Of a stretch of 20,774 nt of DNA, positions 1-7,475 are shown piece after piece. The first letter of the stretch is position 1. Each line of letters opens with the position of its first letter. Under the pieces are notes generated by a model, which had not been told where the DNA came from, did no database searches, and was given only the letters and a program-made list of their open reading frames with translations. The stretch spans positions 1 to 20,774 of IMG/VR virus record IMGVR_UViG_3300021599_000216; one strand, given 5' to 3'. The DNA is from a virus. Made by a program: the position numbers and the translations under genes.

Positions 1-190
1 CTAATCTTATTCTTGTTGCACTACCTGTAACAGTAGCGTCTGCTGTAATAGCAGCACTAAATGGTTTTATCGCATTAGCATTAGCTGTAACGGTAGCGTC
101 TGCATTTACTTGAGCAGTAGCTAATACTATGCCACTTATTTTTCCTAGCGTACTAAAAGAGGTTTCAGCAAATGCGCTTATCCCAAACAT
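1..190 (-). CDS. Virion-associated protein, N-terminal part only (cut by window edge)
   Basis: This is the first 63 residues of a leftward gene that runs off the left edge. The ATG is at 188-190. The sequence begins MFGISAFAE and is then rich in Ala, Thr, Val and Asn, with the segment ADATVT occurring twice (DNA repeat near 27-44 and 88-105). Short proteins with an 'MFG..AF.E..FS' start and alanine-threonine repeats are common beside tail genes in aquatic phages. It lies last in the late operon, directly after the 62-aa FlbD-like gene, with a 12-base gap. A structural or fibre-related role is inferred from position and composition only. No domain is recognised. Confidence 0.6.
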   Translation of the reverse strand, partial: MFGISAFAETSFSTLGKISGIVLATAQVNADATVTANANAIKPFSAAITADATVTGSATRIRL

Positions 191-202
191 TATTCACCCC
201 TT

Positions 203-391
203 TTATTTAATTAACTTATATATGTCTTCTAAAGACTCTTTAACTATCCATGATTGTTGTGTAATAGAGTAGATATTTGTAGATGTTTCATCATCATTTT
301 CTACTTCAAACATAGTCATTATATGTTCAGTATTAATTAATAATGGCTTACCTTTAAACTCTTCTGCGTTATTGGTAAGTTTAATTATCAT
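203..391 (-). CDS. Small FlbD-like protein of unknown role
   Basis: This 62-aa protein begins MIIKLT and ends with the motif VKESLEDIYKLI. That arrangement, a short beta-rich start and then an 'IVKES.E.I' tail, resembles the FlbD family of small flagellar-associated proteins, which phages also carry. The resemblance is from memory and is not proof. I prefer the ATG at 389-391 over the one nine bases upstream (398-400). It has a GGGAT-like ribosome-binding site at a sensible distance and gives the conserved MI.KLT start. The gene overlaps the stop of the upstream 120-aa gene by 11 bases, so the two are probably translationally coupled. Confidence 0.6.
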   Translation of the reverse strand: MIIKLTNNAEEFKGKPLLINTEHIMTMFEVENDDETSTNIYSITQQSWIVKESLEDIYKLIK

Positions 392-743
392 TAATTGCAT
401 CCCAAGCTAATGTTGCTTCATTCCATGTATATCTTTTATCATCTGTAGGATAGTCTACAGGTGCTTTCCATTGGCAAGTATCTTCATCTAATAACCATGA
501 ATTATATGGTTTGGGAGGAATGAAAGCATCACGACCTTCATCATAAGTGTATCCAATACCAGCATAATTCTTACGAATTTTAGCGTTATAAGATGTTTGT
601 TTCCATGTTCCACCTAAAAGGTTAGAACAGAAAGCAATACCTTTTTCTTCTGACTCTTGACCTTGTTCATCAAGAATATCTTGGTTAGATACGACTATTA
701 CTTGTTTTACTACATTGTTTTCTAGTTGTGCGAAGTGCGCCAT
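381..743 (-). CDS. Conserved phage tail-region protein (120 aa)
   Basis: This 120-aa protein starts MAHFAQLENNVVKQVIVVSN and contains YAGIGYTYDEGRDAFIPPKP and KRYTWNEATLAWD. This set of motifs is a familiar signature of a small protein found in many cyanophages, pelagiphages and other aquatic phages, usually near tail-fibre genes. Its biochemical role is not established. An AAAGGAAATAAT ribosome-binding site precedes the ATG. It lies between the giant glycine-rich protein and the FlbD-like gene in the leftward late operon. The length matches usual versions, so it looks intact. It is probably virion-associated, by context. Confidence 0.75.
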   Translation of the reverse strand: MAHFAQLENNVVKQVIVVSNQDILDEQGQESEEKGIAFCSNLLGGTWKQTSYNAKIRKNYAGIGYTYDEGRDAFIPPKPYNSWLLDEDTCQWKAPVDYPTDDKRYTWNEATLAWDAINDN

Positions 744-759
744 ATTATTTCCTTTAAGT

Positions 760-3237
760 TTAAGCTACATAAGTGCCAGAGGCATTATATTGTAACACAG
801 TAAAAGCTCCATCTGTAGTAACTGTTGGGCTACCTGTGGTTGTTCCTGTGTATTTAGATGTTAGCATACGAAGAATAACTACACCTGAACCGCCTGATTG
901 ACCATTAACTGCAGTAGCTGGGTCACCTGCTGTTCCACCTGCACCACCACCTGTATTAGCAGTACCAGCTGTATTACCTGTATTATTTGTTCCAGCTCCA
1001 CCATTACCGCCACCACCACTACCACCTGTTCCAGCAGTTCCTGATGAATAAGCACCACCTCCACCGCCTCCAGCATAGGTTACACTAGAACCTGTAATAC
1101 TAGATGCAGTTCCTGCTCCTCCGTTACCACCAGTAGTTGTAACAGCATTAGCTCCAGCAGCACTTGCTCCACCGCCACCACCACCAGCATTTACACCATT
1201 ACCACCATTATTACCTTGACCGCTTGTGCCTGTGCCTGCTGTTCTAGGCATTTCACCTGAACCACCGCCTCCAGAACCACCATTAGCACCTGTGCCTGTT
1301 GAGCCACCGCCGCCGCCTCCTCCAGTAGATGTTACAGTTGTAATACCTGTTCCAGATAATACAGAGTTAGAACCACTTGGTGCTACACCTGAAGTAGTAC
1401 CACCAGAGCCACCAGCACCTACAGTAACTGTATAGGTATTTCCTACATTAATATAAACAGAAGATGTTTGATAACCACCAGCTCCACCGCCTCCACCGCC
1501 AGCATATCCACCTAATTGTCTAGCACTACCGCCACCACCTGCAACTACAAGATAGTCTATAGAATAAGCTGGAGCTAAACTACCAGAGCTTGTAAATGTA
1601 TGTATTGTTTTACCACCTGATGATGTGACAGTTCCGCCTGTAAATTGTTGTGAGCCTGTGTATGAGATGATAACGATACCAGAGCCTCCAGAGCCAGAAG
1701 TATTAGATGCGTTATTACCTGCACCTCCTCCACCGCCACCTGTGTTAGCAGTTCCTGAAGTTCCATTGCCAACAGCTCCTGCACCACCACCGCCTGAACC
1801 TCCTGCACCAGCAGAAGCTCCTTGAGTTGTTCCTGCACCACCACCACCACCAGCGTATGTTACGCTAGAACCACTTATAGATGAAGCAGAGCCATTACCA
1901 CCAGCACCTGATTGAGAACCAGTACCATTTCCACCTGCAGCAGAAGCACCACCTCCGCCACCTGACGGATAAGGAGATGTTGTATTAGATGAACCACCTG
2001 CATTACCTTGCCCTGATGTGCCTGCTGACCCAGAACCACCTTGATTAGCACCACCACCACCACCAGAACCACCTGTAGATGATGTATTTCCGACAGAACC
2101 ACCTTGACCTCTACCACCACCTACTGATGTTATAGTAGTAATACCTGTTCCTGATAAAACAGAGTCAGAACCATTATTTGCCTGTGTTGGTGAAGAAACA
2201 CCTGCACCACCTGCACCAACAGTAACAGTATAAGTTGCAGGATAATATAATGTAATTGTAGAAGTTTGATAACCACCTGCACCACCTCCACCACCTGCTG
2301 GACAACCACCAGAACCACCCCCAGCTACAACTAAATAGTCTGCTTCTACTGCACTTGCAGGTGTAAGAGAACCTGAAGCTGTGAATGTGTGTATTTGTTT
2401 ACCACCAGAAGTTGTGACTGTGCCACCTACGAATTTAGGTGTAGCAGATGTGTAAGATATGATGACTATGCCTGAACCGCCAGCACCTGAAGCAGTTAAT
2501 CCTCCACCACCACCTCCACCACCTGTATTAGCTGTTCCTCCTGATGGTAAAGTGCTAGCATATCCACCTGTGCCACCACCACCTGAACCACCTGATGCAG
2601 GAGTTCCAGAAGGTCTTAATCCTCCACCACCACCTCCAGCGTATGTTACTGATGAACCACTAATAGATGATGCAGTTCCTGCTCCACCAGCACCACCTTG
2701 AGTTCCGCTTCCATTTGTATTTGCACCAGCAGCACTAGCACCTCCACCGCCACCGCCTGCACCATTACTTGCTGATGTAGTTTGGAAACCATTTCCACCA
2801 GCATTACCTTGACCGCTTGTGCCAGCAGCACCTAAATTTCTATTAGCAGTAGAATCCATACCACCGCCACCGCCTGAACCACCTGTTTCTGCTGCGTTAC
2901 TTGCAGCTCCAGAACATGAACCCCTGCCACCGCCTGTTGCAGTAATAGTGGTTAAACCTGTGCCACTGATTACAGAATTACCACCGCTTGTATTTCCAAC
3001 ACTTTCACTTGCTGCGTTAGAGCCACCTGCACCAACTGTAATAGTATATGTATTTAATGTTGATAAAGTAGCTGTAGATGTTAAAAAACCACCAGCACCA
3101 CCACCACCACCAGAAGTTGAACCACCACCACCACCACCTGCAACTACAAGATAGTCAGCAGATACATTAGTGCTTCTAGATGATAATACGCCATAAGCTC
3201 TTGCGGCTTGTATAGCTAGTCTGGAAAGTAGTGACAT
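760..3237 (-). CDS. Glycine-rich triple-repeat tail fibre or adhesin-like protein (825 aa)
   Basis: This 825-aa, extremely glycine-rich protein has a short 27-residue leader (MSLLSRLAIQ...), three tandem modules of about 230-272 residues, and a 35-residue C-terminal tail ending NASGTYVA. Each module opens with DYLVVAGGGG at about residues 29, 300 and 561. Each then runs through TYTVTVGAGG, SGTG.TT.T, GTSGQGN.GG, SSISGSSVTYAGG and GTANTGGG, and ends with SGIVIISYT. Between modules lies a 'GGTVT.SGGK.IHTFT.SGSL.P' strip. Such GGG-rich proteins are widespread in marine phages, and glycine-rich adhesins can pack as polyglycine-II helices. I infer a distal fibre or receptor-binding role. The proline-rich open frames on the opposite strand are shadows of the GGN codons. 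Confidence 0.8.
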   Translation of the reverse strand: MSLLSRLAIQAARAYGVLSSRSTNVSADYLVVAGGGGGGSTSGGGGGAGGFLTSTATLSTLNTYTITVGAGGSNAASESVGNTSGGNSVISGTGLTTITATGGGRGSCSGAASNAAETGGSGGGGGMDSTANRNLGAAGTSGQGNAGGNGFQTTSASNGAGGGGGGASAAGANTNGSGTQGGAGGAGTASSISGSSVTYAGGGGGGLRPSGTPASGGSGGGGTGGYASTLPSGGTANTGGGGGGGGLTASGAGGSGIVIISYTSATPKFVGGTVTTSGGKQIHTFTASGSLTPASAVEADYLVVAGGGSGGCPAGGGGGAGGYQTSTITLYYPATYTVTVGAGGAGVSSPTQANNGSDSVLSGTGITTITSVGGGRGQGGSVGNTSSTGGSGGGGGANQGGSGSAGTSGQGNAGGSSNTTSPYPSGGGGGASAAGGNGTGSQSGAGGNGSASSISGSSVTYAGGGGGAGTTQGASAGAGGSGGGGAGAVGNGTSGTANTGGGGGGAGNNASNTSGSGGSGIVIISYTGSQQFTGGTVTSSGGKTIHTFTSSGSLAPAYSIDYLVVAGGGGSARQLGGYAGGGGGGAGGYQTSSVYINVGNTYTVTVGAGGSGGTTSGVAPSGSNSVLSGTGITTVTSTGGGGGGGSTGTGANGGSGGGGSGEMPRTAGTGTSGQGNNGGNGVNAGGGGGGASAAGANAVTTTGGNGGAGTASSITGSSVTYAGGGGGGAYSSGTAGTGGSGGGGNGGAGTNNTGNTAGTANTGGGAGGTAGDPATAVNGQSGGSGVVILRMLTSKYTGTTTGSPTVTTDGAFTVLQYNASGTYVA
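868..3156 (-). repeat. Three tandem copies of a ~230-272-residue glycine-rich module
   Basis: Within the 825-aa gene the block beginning DYLVVAGG is present three times, at about 2341-3156, 1558-2340 and 868-1557. The copies keep the same motif order but differ in the lengths of their glycine runs and linkers. At DNA level the runs appear as CCACCACC and CCGCC tracts. Divergence between copies suggests old duplication with continued slippage in the glycine codons. Confidence 0.8.
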
Positions 3238-3247
3238 TAACTAAATC

Positions 3248-3862
3248 CTATTTGAATTGTGTTTGAGCAGCGAATACTGTAAATGTTGCTGAACCTGTTT
3301 TAACAATAGTATATGAATAAGCGTCTATAGATGAAGCATTACCAGCAGTCCAAGCTGTGCCACCTTGATATTTAGGTGTAACAGATGAACCATCTACTTG
3401 AACAGTATTATTATAATATGCAGTTGAACCTTGTGTGACTAAAAATACGACTGTAATAGCCTCACCTGTAGCCATAGCTGTATTTAAAGATGTGCCTGAA
3501 GATGCTCTAAAGTTTACTGTCCAGTTAGCTGAAGCATTAGATGTATAATATAAAACTGACTGTGTAGTTACATCATAATTAATTGTGCCTGTAGCTGCTG
3601 TAGCTGATACTGTAACACCTTCTAAAGCGTTAGCAAATTTAGATGATATAACAGAAGTTGAACCTGTAAATGTTTGTTGAGCAGTAAATGTAGTTGCTGT
3701 GCCTGGTGCTACATAGTCTGTACCTGCAGAAGCATTGGATACACCTGTAGAACCATCACCTTTAAGTATAGATGTGCCAGATGTGATGCCGATAATGCTA
3801 TCACCTGATTGCACTTCTTGTATTGTTGTGCCATTTAGCACTAATCCATAACGAGTTGCCAT
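3248..3862 (-). CDS. Short tail-fibre-like protein (204 aa)
   Basis: This 204-aa protein starts MATRYGLVLNGTTIQEVQSGD. It has a serine, threonine, glycine and alanine-rich middle and ends SYTIVKTGSATFTVFAAQTQ. The C-terminal 'A.SID.YSYTIVKT.SATFTVFAAQT' block and the 'GGTAWTAGN' stretch are highly typical of a fibre-type protein found across marine and freshwater phages. The beta-strand-rich composition suits a trimeric fibre segment. An AAGGATAATT ribosome-binding site precedes the ATG. It lies between two other fibre-like genes with gaps of about ten bases, in one leftward transcript. The length looks complete. The exact position in the virion is unknown. Confidence 0.7.
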   Translation of the reverse strand: MATRYGLVLNGTTIQEVQSGDSIIGITSGTSILKGDGSTGVSNASAGTDYVAPGTATTFTAQQTFTGSTSVISSKFANALEGVTVSATAATGTINYDVTTQSVLYYTSNASANWTVNFRASSGTSLNTAMATGEAITVVFLVTQGSTAYYNNTVQVDGSSVTPKYQGGTAWTAGNASSIDAYSYTIVKTGSATFTVFAAQTQFK

Positions 3863-3870
3863 AATTATCC

Positions 3871-4308
3871 TTAACTTACTGTAACATTAATTGTTGAGCC
3901 ACTTCTATTTAATACAGGTAAATAACCATTAGCTAAAGCAACGTCAGCAGTTGTTGTATCTCTTTTTAACACTACCATTTTTGTAGGTAGATTACCTAGA
4001 TATATTGCTTTTTCAGCAGGATAAGTGACAAATACATCTTTTGTTCCTGCACTAAAATTAACTGCACTTCCGCTATTGCTAGACTCTAGGATAGTGTCAC
4101 GAGATAAAGTAGTGCCTGAAGAAGTATATGTTCCTATACCTACTTCCCATTCATTTGTATTAGATAACTGTATTGTATAGAATGTAGTATTAGCATCACC
4201 AATAACAGAGAATGATTGAAAGCCTGTAGCAGCACCACCTAATGTAACAGTACCTGTGCCTGTGGTCGTAGTGGTTTCTCTTACCCTATCTTTAACGACT
4301 AGAGCCAT
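3871..4308 (-). CDS. Short tail-fibre-like protein (145 aa), possibly a fused product
   Basis: The first ~100 residues (MALVVKDRVRETTTTTGTGT, then WEVGIGTYT, LSRDTILESSNSG, KDVFVTYPAEKAIY) match a very common N-terminal segment of aquatic phage fibre proteins. There it is usually followed by a longer fibre. From about residue 111 the sequence MVVLKRDTTTADVALANGYLPVLNRSG looks like the start of a separate small phage protein, so the present gene may be a fusion created by loss of DNA between them. The ribosome-binding site AAGGATAAATC precedes the ATG. The fusion idea is inference from remembered family patterns. Confidence 0.65.
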   Translation of the reverse strand: MALVVKDRVRETTTTTGTGTVTLGGAATGFQSFSVIGDANTTFYTIQLSNTNEWEVGIGTYTSSGTTLSRDTILESSNSGSAVNFSAGTKDVFVTYPAEKAIYLGNLPTKMVVLKRDTTTADVALANGYLPVLNRSGSTINVTVS

Positions 4309-4317
4309 GATTTATCC

Positions 4318-4704
4318 TTACGCTAATGTAACTGAAAGATTACCAGATGAAATCTTAAAGATGTCACCAGTATCAATTGCTTTCGCTGTATCTAATGCTG
4401 TATGGTATAAAAGATTACCTGTTGTTAAAGCATCATAAATACCAATCCAACCTACCGTACCCCATGCTGATGTACAAGTTGGGAATGTTATGTCAGCAGT
4501 TGTTACTGAAGCACCGTTAGAAGGAGCTCCAAATGTAGCTGCTTGTCTAGCATAACTTCCGCCAGAAACTTCTGTACCTGTTCCTGCGTCTGTAGGGTCA
4601 GTTGTAAATAATGCTATATAAGGTGTTGAAATTGCTGTAAAAGCAGTACCCCTTAATGTTTCATTAATAAGTGCGTTCTCTAAATAATTACTCATTTCTG
4701 CCAT
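4318..4704 (-). CDS. Tail-fibre-like protein (128 aa)
   Basis: This 128-aa protein starts MAEMSNYLENALINETLRGT and contains PYIALFTTDPTDAGTGTEVSGGSYARQ, then WGTVGWIGIYDA, and ends SSGNLSVTLA. This pattern defines a common small phage tail-fibre protein, seen in many siphoviruses and podoviruses. The length is normal and the reading frame is intact. AAGGAAAAATC is the ribosome-binding site. Its start overlaps the 3' end of the adaptor frame by 13 bases. The 43 bases around its 3' end (about 4305-4347) are about 86 percent identical to the 3' end of the upstream adaptor gene (about 4700-4742), which may reflect local recombination. Confidence 0.75.
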   Translation of the reverse strand: MAEMSNYLENALINETLRGTAFTAISTPYIALFTTDPTDAGTGTEVSGGSYARQAATFGAPSNGASVTTADITFPTCTSAWGTVGWIGIYDALTTGNLLYHTALDTAKAIDTGDIFKISSGNLSVTLA

Positions 4705-5090
4705 GATTTTTCCTTATGCTGTTGTAATTGAAAGATTGCCAGTGTACTCACTAGAATTGCTGCTAATACTGTATATTTTGTAGGTACGCCTGATTCTGTT
4801 GTTCTGGCGTTAGTAAAGAAACTTGGATTGCTTAAATATTCAATAGTAGATACAGGTGTAGTTTGCAAATATAACCCACGCATAGCCAAAAAGTCACTAG
4901 GGAGTGCAACTGTTTTATCACCAGCTGTTGTGGTAGTAGTAACAACTTTAAGCATAAATCTTGCACGAAGATCACGTCTTAATCTATTTTCTGCTAATTG
5001 AATAAAATCTGGGATTTGTGTTGTTAAATCACTACGAGCCAAGTAATCAGCTACTGTAGCTTTTAGGTCTGTGTAATTAGTAAATGCCAT
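4692..5090 (-). CDS. Head-tail adaptor protein, apparently with its middle deleted
   Basis: The start (MAFTNYTDLKATVADYLARS, DFIQLAENRLRRDLR, ALPSDFLAMRGLYL, PVSTIEYLSNPSFF, GVPTKYTV) is the hallmark of the phage gp4-like adaptor family of about 190-210 aa. After residue ~107 the product turns into an unrelated tail ending KEKSWQK. In the -1 frame, 4714-4761 reads SNSSEYTGNLSITTA and then a stop, which looks like the true C-terminus. I infer that roughly 60-80 residues plus one frame step have been lost, leaving a chimeric 132-aa frame. Its start overlaps the preceding gene's stop by one base. Family assignment is good and the deletion is inference. A sequencing or assembly error is possible. 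Confidence 0.65.
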   Translation of the reverse strand: MAFTNYTDLKATVADYLARSDLTTQIPDFIQLAENRLRRDLRARFMLKVVTTTTTAGDKTVALPSDFLAMRGLYLQTTPVSTIEYLSNPSFFTNARTTESGVPTKYTVLAAILVSTLAIFQLQQHKEKSWQK

Positions 5091-5398
5091 TATACTGTGC
5101 CTTCTCGTGTTCTAAACACTTTGTTATCTGGGTCATTAAGAAATTTTCTAAATGCTTTTTGGTCTATGACATGGAATCCACGCACAATACCTCTTTTGTT
5201 TAATTCGTCAAAGACAGTCATAGGAATACTAGCTATCTTGTTATCAAATATATCATCACCCCAACGAGTGTGTTTATCTGTATGTTTTCTTTGGTTGTAA
5301 TTACTATCTATAATATCTGTAATGTCTTGTCTAGTTTCAATAACTAAACCACTATCAGTATCATGAACAACGCTTGTTCTAAATGTTATTGGTTTCAT
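5090..5398 (-). CDS. Small conserved head-region protein (102 aa)
   Basis: This 102-aa protein starts MKPITFRTSVVHDTDSG. It contains KHTRWGDDIFDNKIASIP in the middle and ends with GFHVIDQKAFRKFLNDPDN and FRTREGTV. The 'DDI....KIASIP......LN..GI.RG' and 'FLNDPDN..FRT' pattern recurs in small proteins located between the capsid and adaptor genes of related phages. No activity is known. It follows the major capsid gene after a hairpin terminator and abuts the adaptor with a TAATG junction. It is probably a head-completion or structural accessory protein, from position. Confidence 0.65.
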   Translation of the reverse strand: MKPITFRTSVVHDTDSGLVIETRQDITDIIDSNYNQRKHTDKHTRWGDDIFDNKIASIPMTVFDELNKRGIVRGFHVIDQKAFRKFLNDPDNKVFRTREGTV

Positions 5399-5410
5399 AT
5401 TAAAATGTCA

Positions 5411-5455
5411 CTATAAAAAGAATAACAGAGGTGTAGGCATGACCTATCACCTCTG
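5411..5455 (-). terminator. Intrinsic terminator after the capsid gene
   Basis: CAGAGGTG at 5426-5433 pairs perfectly with CACCTCTG at 5448-5455. Four more inner pairs (5434-5437 with 5443-5446) form around one bulged T, with a 5-base loop. On the leftward strand the stem is followed by the T-rich run TTATTCTTTTTATAG (5411-5425). It sits in the only real gap of the virion block. It probably attenuates transcription into the adaptor and fibre genes, so that capsid protein is made in excess. Confidence 0.75.
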
Positions 5456-5490
5456 CACTCAATAATGGATAAAGTTCCATTAAACCTTTA

Positions 5491-6441
5491 TTACTCTGCC
5501 AAATCAGCAATAATTGCGTGAGCAGCTTGATTTCTTACTTCTAGTGTGTATTCTACTAAAAGTTGAGTTACATCTGCGTCACCAGATTTAGCCAATTCAT
5601 TTGTTTGGAATGGGCGTAAATATGCAACTGCTGCGTACTCTGGATCAAGAACAAATGCTTGTTCACCGCTGTCACCAGAATCTGCAGTCATAAATCTGTT
5701 AGGTACAACAGATAATGTGCCGAAGTCTGATAAGTAAACGTCTGCTGCACCAATAATGGTTGTTGGTTTGTCACCAGTAGCCATATAACGTTGAGCTGCA
5801 ACACCAGTAAATGCTGATACGTTTACTTTTTGTGTTGGTGTAGTCATAAGAACTGTTGGATTACCACCATTTGTAAACGCAGATTTAACTGCTGTTTTTA
5901 ACATTGTTTCTGTAAAAGCTGCGTCTGTACCAGATACACGAGCTGTAGTGCCTAATGAACCAGCAGTACCGTTAGTGCCACCAACGTAGTTAGAATTTAA
6001 CCATGTTTGTAGACCACCAAGTGTACGAGCTGTAGTAGCATTACCTGCTGATGCAACTGTGTTGCTTAAAAGTGCTTTTTCCATATCACGTTTAATTTCA
6101 GCAGAAACTTTAGCTAATTGGTAAGCCTTTTCAGATTTACGACCAGCTTTGTTAATTGCTTCCATAGTACCAGAAATCTTAATCGTTTTAGATGAGATTT
6201 GAGTTCTGTTACCTACTCGTGTTGTTGGACTAATTGTAATGTCAGAAGCTGTGTCACCTTCAACTACAGCGTTAGCTGCTGCTGCTGCGAGTGAATCAGT
6301 TTGCCATTCGTGATATGTTGCTGTTGCTTTTGTCTTACCAATAGAACTCATAAATGGAGTTTCTGTTGGAGAAATGTTATAAATAACATCTGACAAATCT
6401 TCTCTATTACCAATAGAGGTATAGGTTTGATACGTTGCCAT
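5491..6441 (-). CDS. Major capsid protein (SU10/DUF5309-type)
   Basis: This 316-aa protein begins MATYQTYTSIGNREDLSDV, followed by YNISPTETPFMSSIGK, YHEWQTDSL, NRTQISSKTIKISGT, a lysine- and arginine-rich helix (KAYQLAKVSAEIKRDMEKALL), IIGAADVYLSDFGTLSVVPNRF, and a C-terminus of VLDPEYAAVAYLRPFQTNEL and LVEYTLEVRNQAAHAIIADL. That order is characteristic of the SU10-like major capsid family (HK97 fold), normally about 310-340 aa, so it is full length. AAGGAAAAATC gives a good ribosome-binding site. It follows the scaffold gene directly and ends before a strong terminator, as expected for the most highly expressed head gene. Confidence 0.9.
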   Translation of the reverse strand: MATYQTYTSIGNREDLSDVIYNISPTETPFMSSIGKTKATATYHEWQTDSLAAAAANAVVEGDTASDITISPTTRVGNRTQISSKTIKISGTMEAINKAGRKSEKAYQLAKVSAEIKRDMEKALLSNTVASAGNATTARTLGGLQTWLNSNYVGGTNGTAGSLGTTARVSGTDAAFTETMLKTAVKSAFTNGGNPTVLMTTPTQKVNVSAFTGVAAQRYMATGDKPTTIIGAADVYLSDFGTLSVVPNRFMTADSGDSGEQAFVLDPEYAAVAYLRPFQTNELAKSGDADVTQLLVEYTLEVRNQAAHAIIADLAE

Positions 6442-6450
6442 GATTTTTCC

Positions 6451-6852
6451 TTATTCTAAAAATTGTTCAAATAAAGCTGCGGCATCTCTTACTCTTCCAG
6501 AGTTACGCAACTGTGCTTTTTGTTTTTTAATTGTTTCTGTGTTGTTACTACCTGTAGACGATCCAGCCTTTAGCATCTTTGGTGCTTCAGAAACTTTCTT
6601 CGTTACAGCAGGTTTTGACTTTTGAAGTTTGTCATACATCATTGCCTTGTGTAATGTAACAACGTGCCTAGAGTCATAGACATTAGATAATTCTACGTCT
6701 GTGAAACCAAGCGATTTGCCATAATTACGAATCTCACTACGGAGGTTTTCGCCTTTAGCTGGGTCTGAAAACTCTGGCAAAACTTGTGTTAATTTTTGTG
6801 CTTCCTGTGCAACTCTTTCTTGCATGGCACGAGCATTTTCAGATTGTTGCAT
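6451..6852 (-). CDS. Scaffold protein, C-terminal part (split gene)
   Basis: This is the C-terminal half of a head scaffold. It contains GENLRSEIRNYGKSLGFTDVELSNVYDSRHV, LHKAMMYDKLQKSKPAV.KKV, EAPKMLKAGSS, and ends RVRDAAALFEQFL. These are typical of the scaffold just upstream of DUF5309-type capsid genes. The first ATG of the frame is at 6850-6852, but the frame stays open, with clear scaffold sequence (APNEDLTYLKENDPIGYAVK), up to about 7011. The real reading therefore continues from the neighbouring 6963-7427 frame by a -1 shift. No ribosome-binding site supports independent start at 6852. It is best treated as the second half of one broken gene. Confidence 0.75.
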   Translation of the reverse strand: MQQSENARAMQERVAQEAQKLTQVLPEFSDPAKGENLRSEIRNYGKSLGFTDVELSNVYDSRHVVTLHKAMMYDKLQKSKPAVTKKVSEAPKMLKAGSSTGSNNTETIKKQKAQLRNSGRVRDAAALFEQFLE

Positions 6853-6962
6853 TTCTGCAATTCTGTATTGTTCTGCTCTTATAGCATTGAGTTGTTCTTT
6901 CTTTTCAGAAAGTTCAGCAACTTTAACAGCATAGCCTATCGGGTCGTTTTCTTTGAGGTATG

Positions 6963-7427
6963 TTAAATCCTCATTAGGAGCTCTATAGCTTGCAAACGTT
7001 GAGCGTATGTATCACGAGCATACTTGGCTTCCTCAATTGCTGCACGTTCAGCTTCAACAGCTTTACGTTGTTCAGCAACTTCAGTAGTTTTTTTTGTATA
7101 ATCAGCACCAAGTTGATAACCTTTAATTAAATCGTCAAGGGTGACATCCTTTTCTTCGCCAGCAGCTTTTACTTTAAAAGTCTGGGGGAGTTCCTCTTCT
7201 TCAACTTCGGTTTCTTCTTGTTCTTCAGCTTCACCTTCTTCTGTTTCTACTTCTTCAGTTTGTGGCTCTGCTTCTTGAGCTTCTGCTTGTTCAGTTTCTT
7301 GTTCACCTTCTAATTGCTCCGTAGAGTTAGCTGGGGTGTTCATTAGACCTTCAAAAGCATTGGCTGCTTGACCTACAGTAAGCGTGCCACTTCCAGAATC
7401 TTCTGGAGTCATGGTTGTTTCACTCAT
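6963..7427 (-). CDS. Scaffold protein, N-terminal part (split gene)
   Basis: This 154-aa acidic protein starts MSETTMTPEDSGSGTLTVGQ. Its middle is almost solid Glu and Gln (about residues 40-80), followed by FKVKAAGEEKDVTLDDLIKGYQLGADYTKKTTEVAEQRK and a charged coiled coil ending YAQRLQAIELLMRI. The Glu-rich stretch and the 'LDDLIKGY..GADYT.KT' motif mark the N-terminal half of a phage head scaffold. The stop at 6963-6965 falls where the family continues with a 'LL.APNEDL' segment, which is present one frame back. No X-XXY-YYZ slippery heptamer lies in the 45-base overlap window (6966-7011), so programmed frameshifting is unlikely. An indel is the simplest reading. AGGAAATAAAA is the ribosome-binding site. 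Confidence 0.75.
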   Translation of the reverse strand: MSETTMTPEDSGSGTLTVGQAANAFEGLMNTPANSTEQLEGEQETEQAEAQEAEPQTEEVETEEGEAEEQEETEVEEEELPQTFKVKAAGEEKDVTLDDLIKGYQLGADYTKKTTEVAEQRKAVEAERAAIEEAKYARDTYAQRLQAIELLMRI

Positions 7428-7475
7428 TTTTATTTCCTATAATCCTCTAGGGGAGGTAACCCATTTTAGAAATGT

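Noticed and set aside
879-3154. Several open frames of 60-111 codons in and opposite the glycine-rich gene, coding Pro-rich or Val/Gln-rich products
   Set aside because: They are frame and strand shadows of GGN glycine codons, have no ribosome-binding sites and sit inside a clear 825-aa gene.
6966-7011. Programmed -1 ribosomal frameshift in the scaffold gene
   Set aside because: No X-XXY-YYZ heptamer in the correct phase and no clear downstream pseudoknot, so an indel is simpler.
7440-7465. CCTC/GAGG hairpin between scaffold and 77-aa gene
   Set aside because: The stem is 4 bp and no T run follows leftward. It probably just surrounds the scaffold ribosome-binding site.
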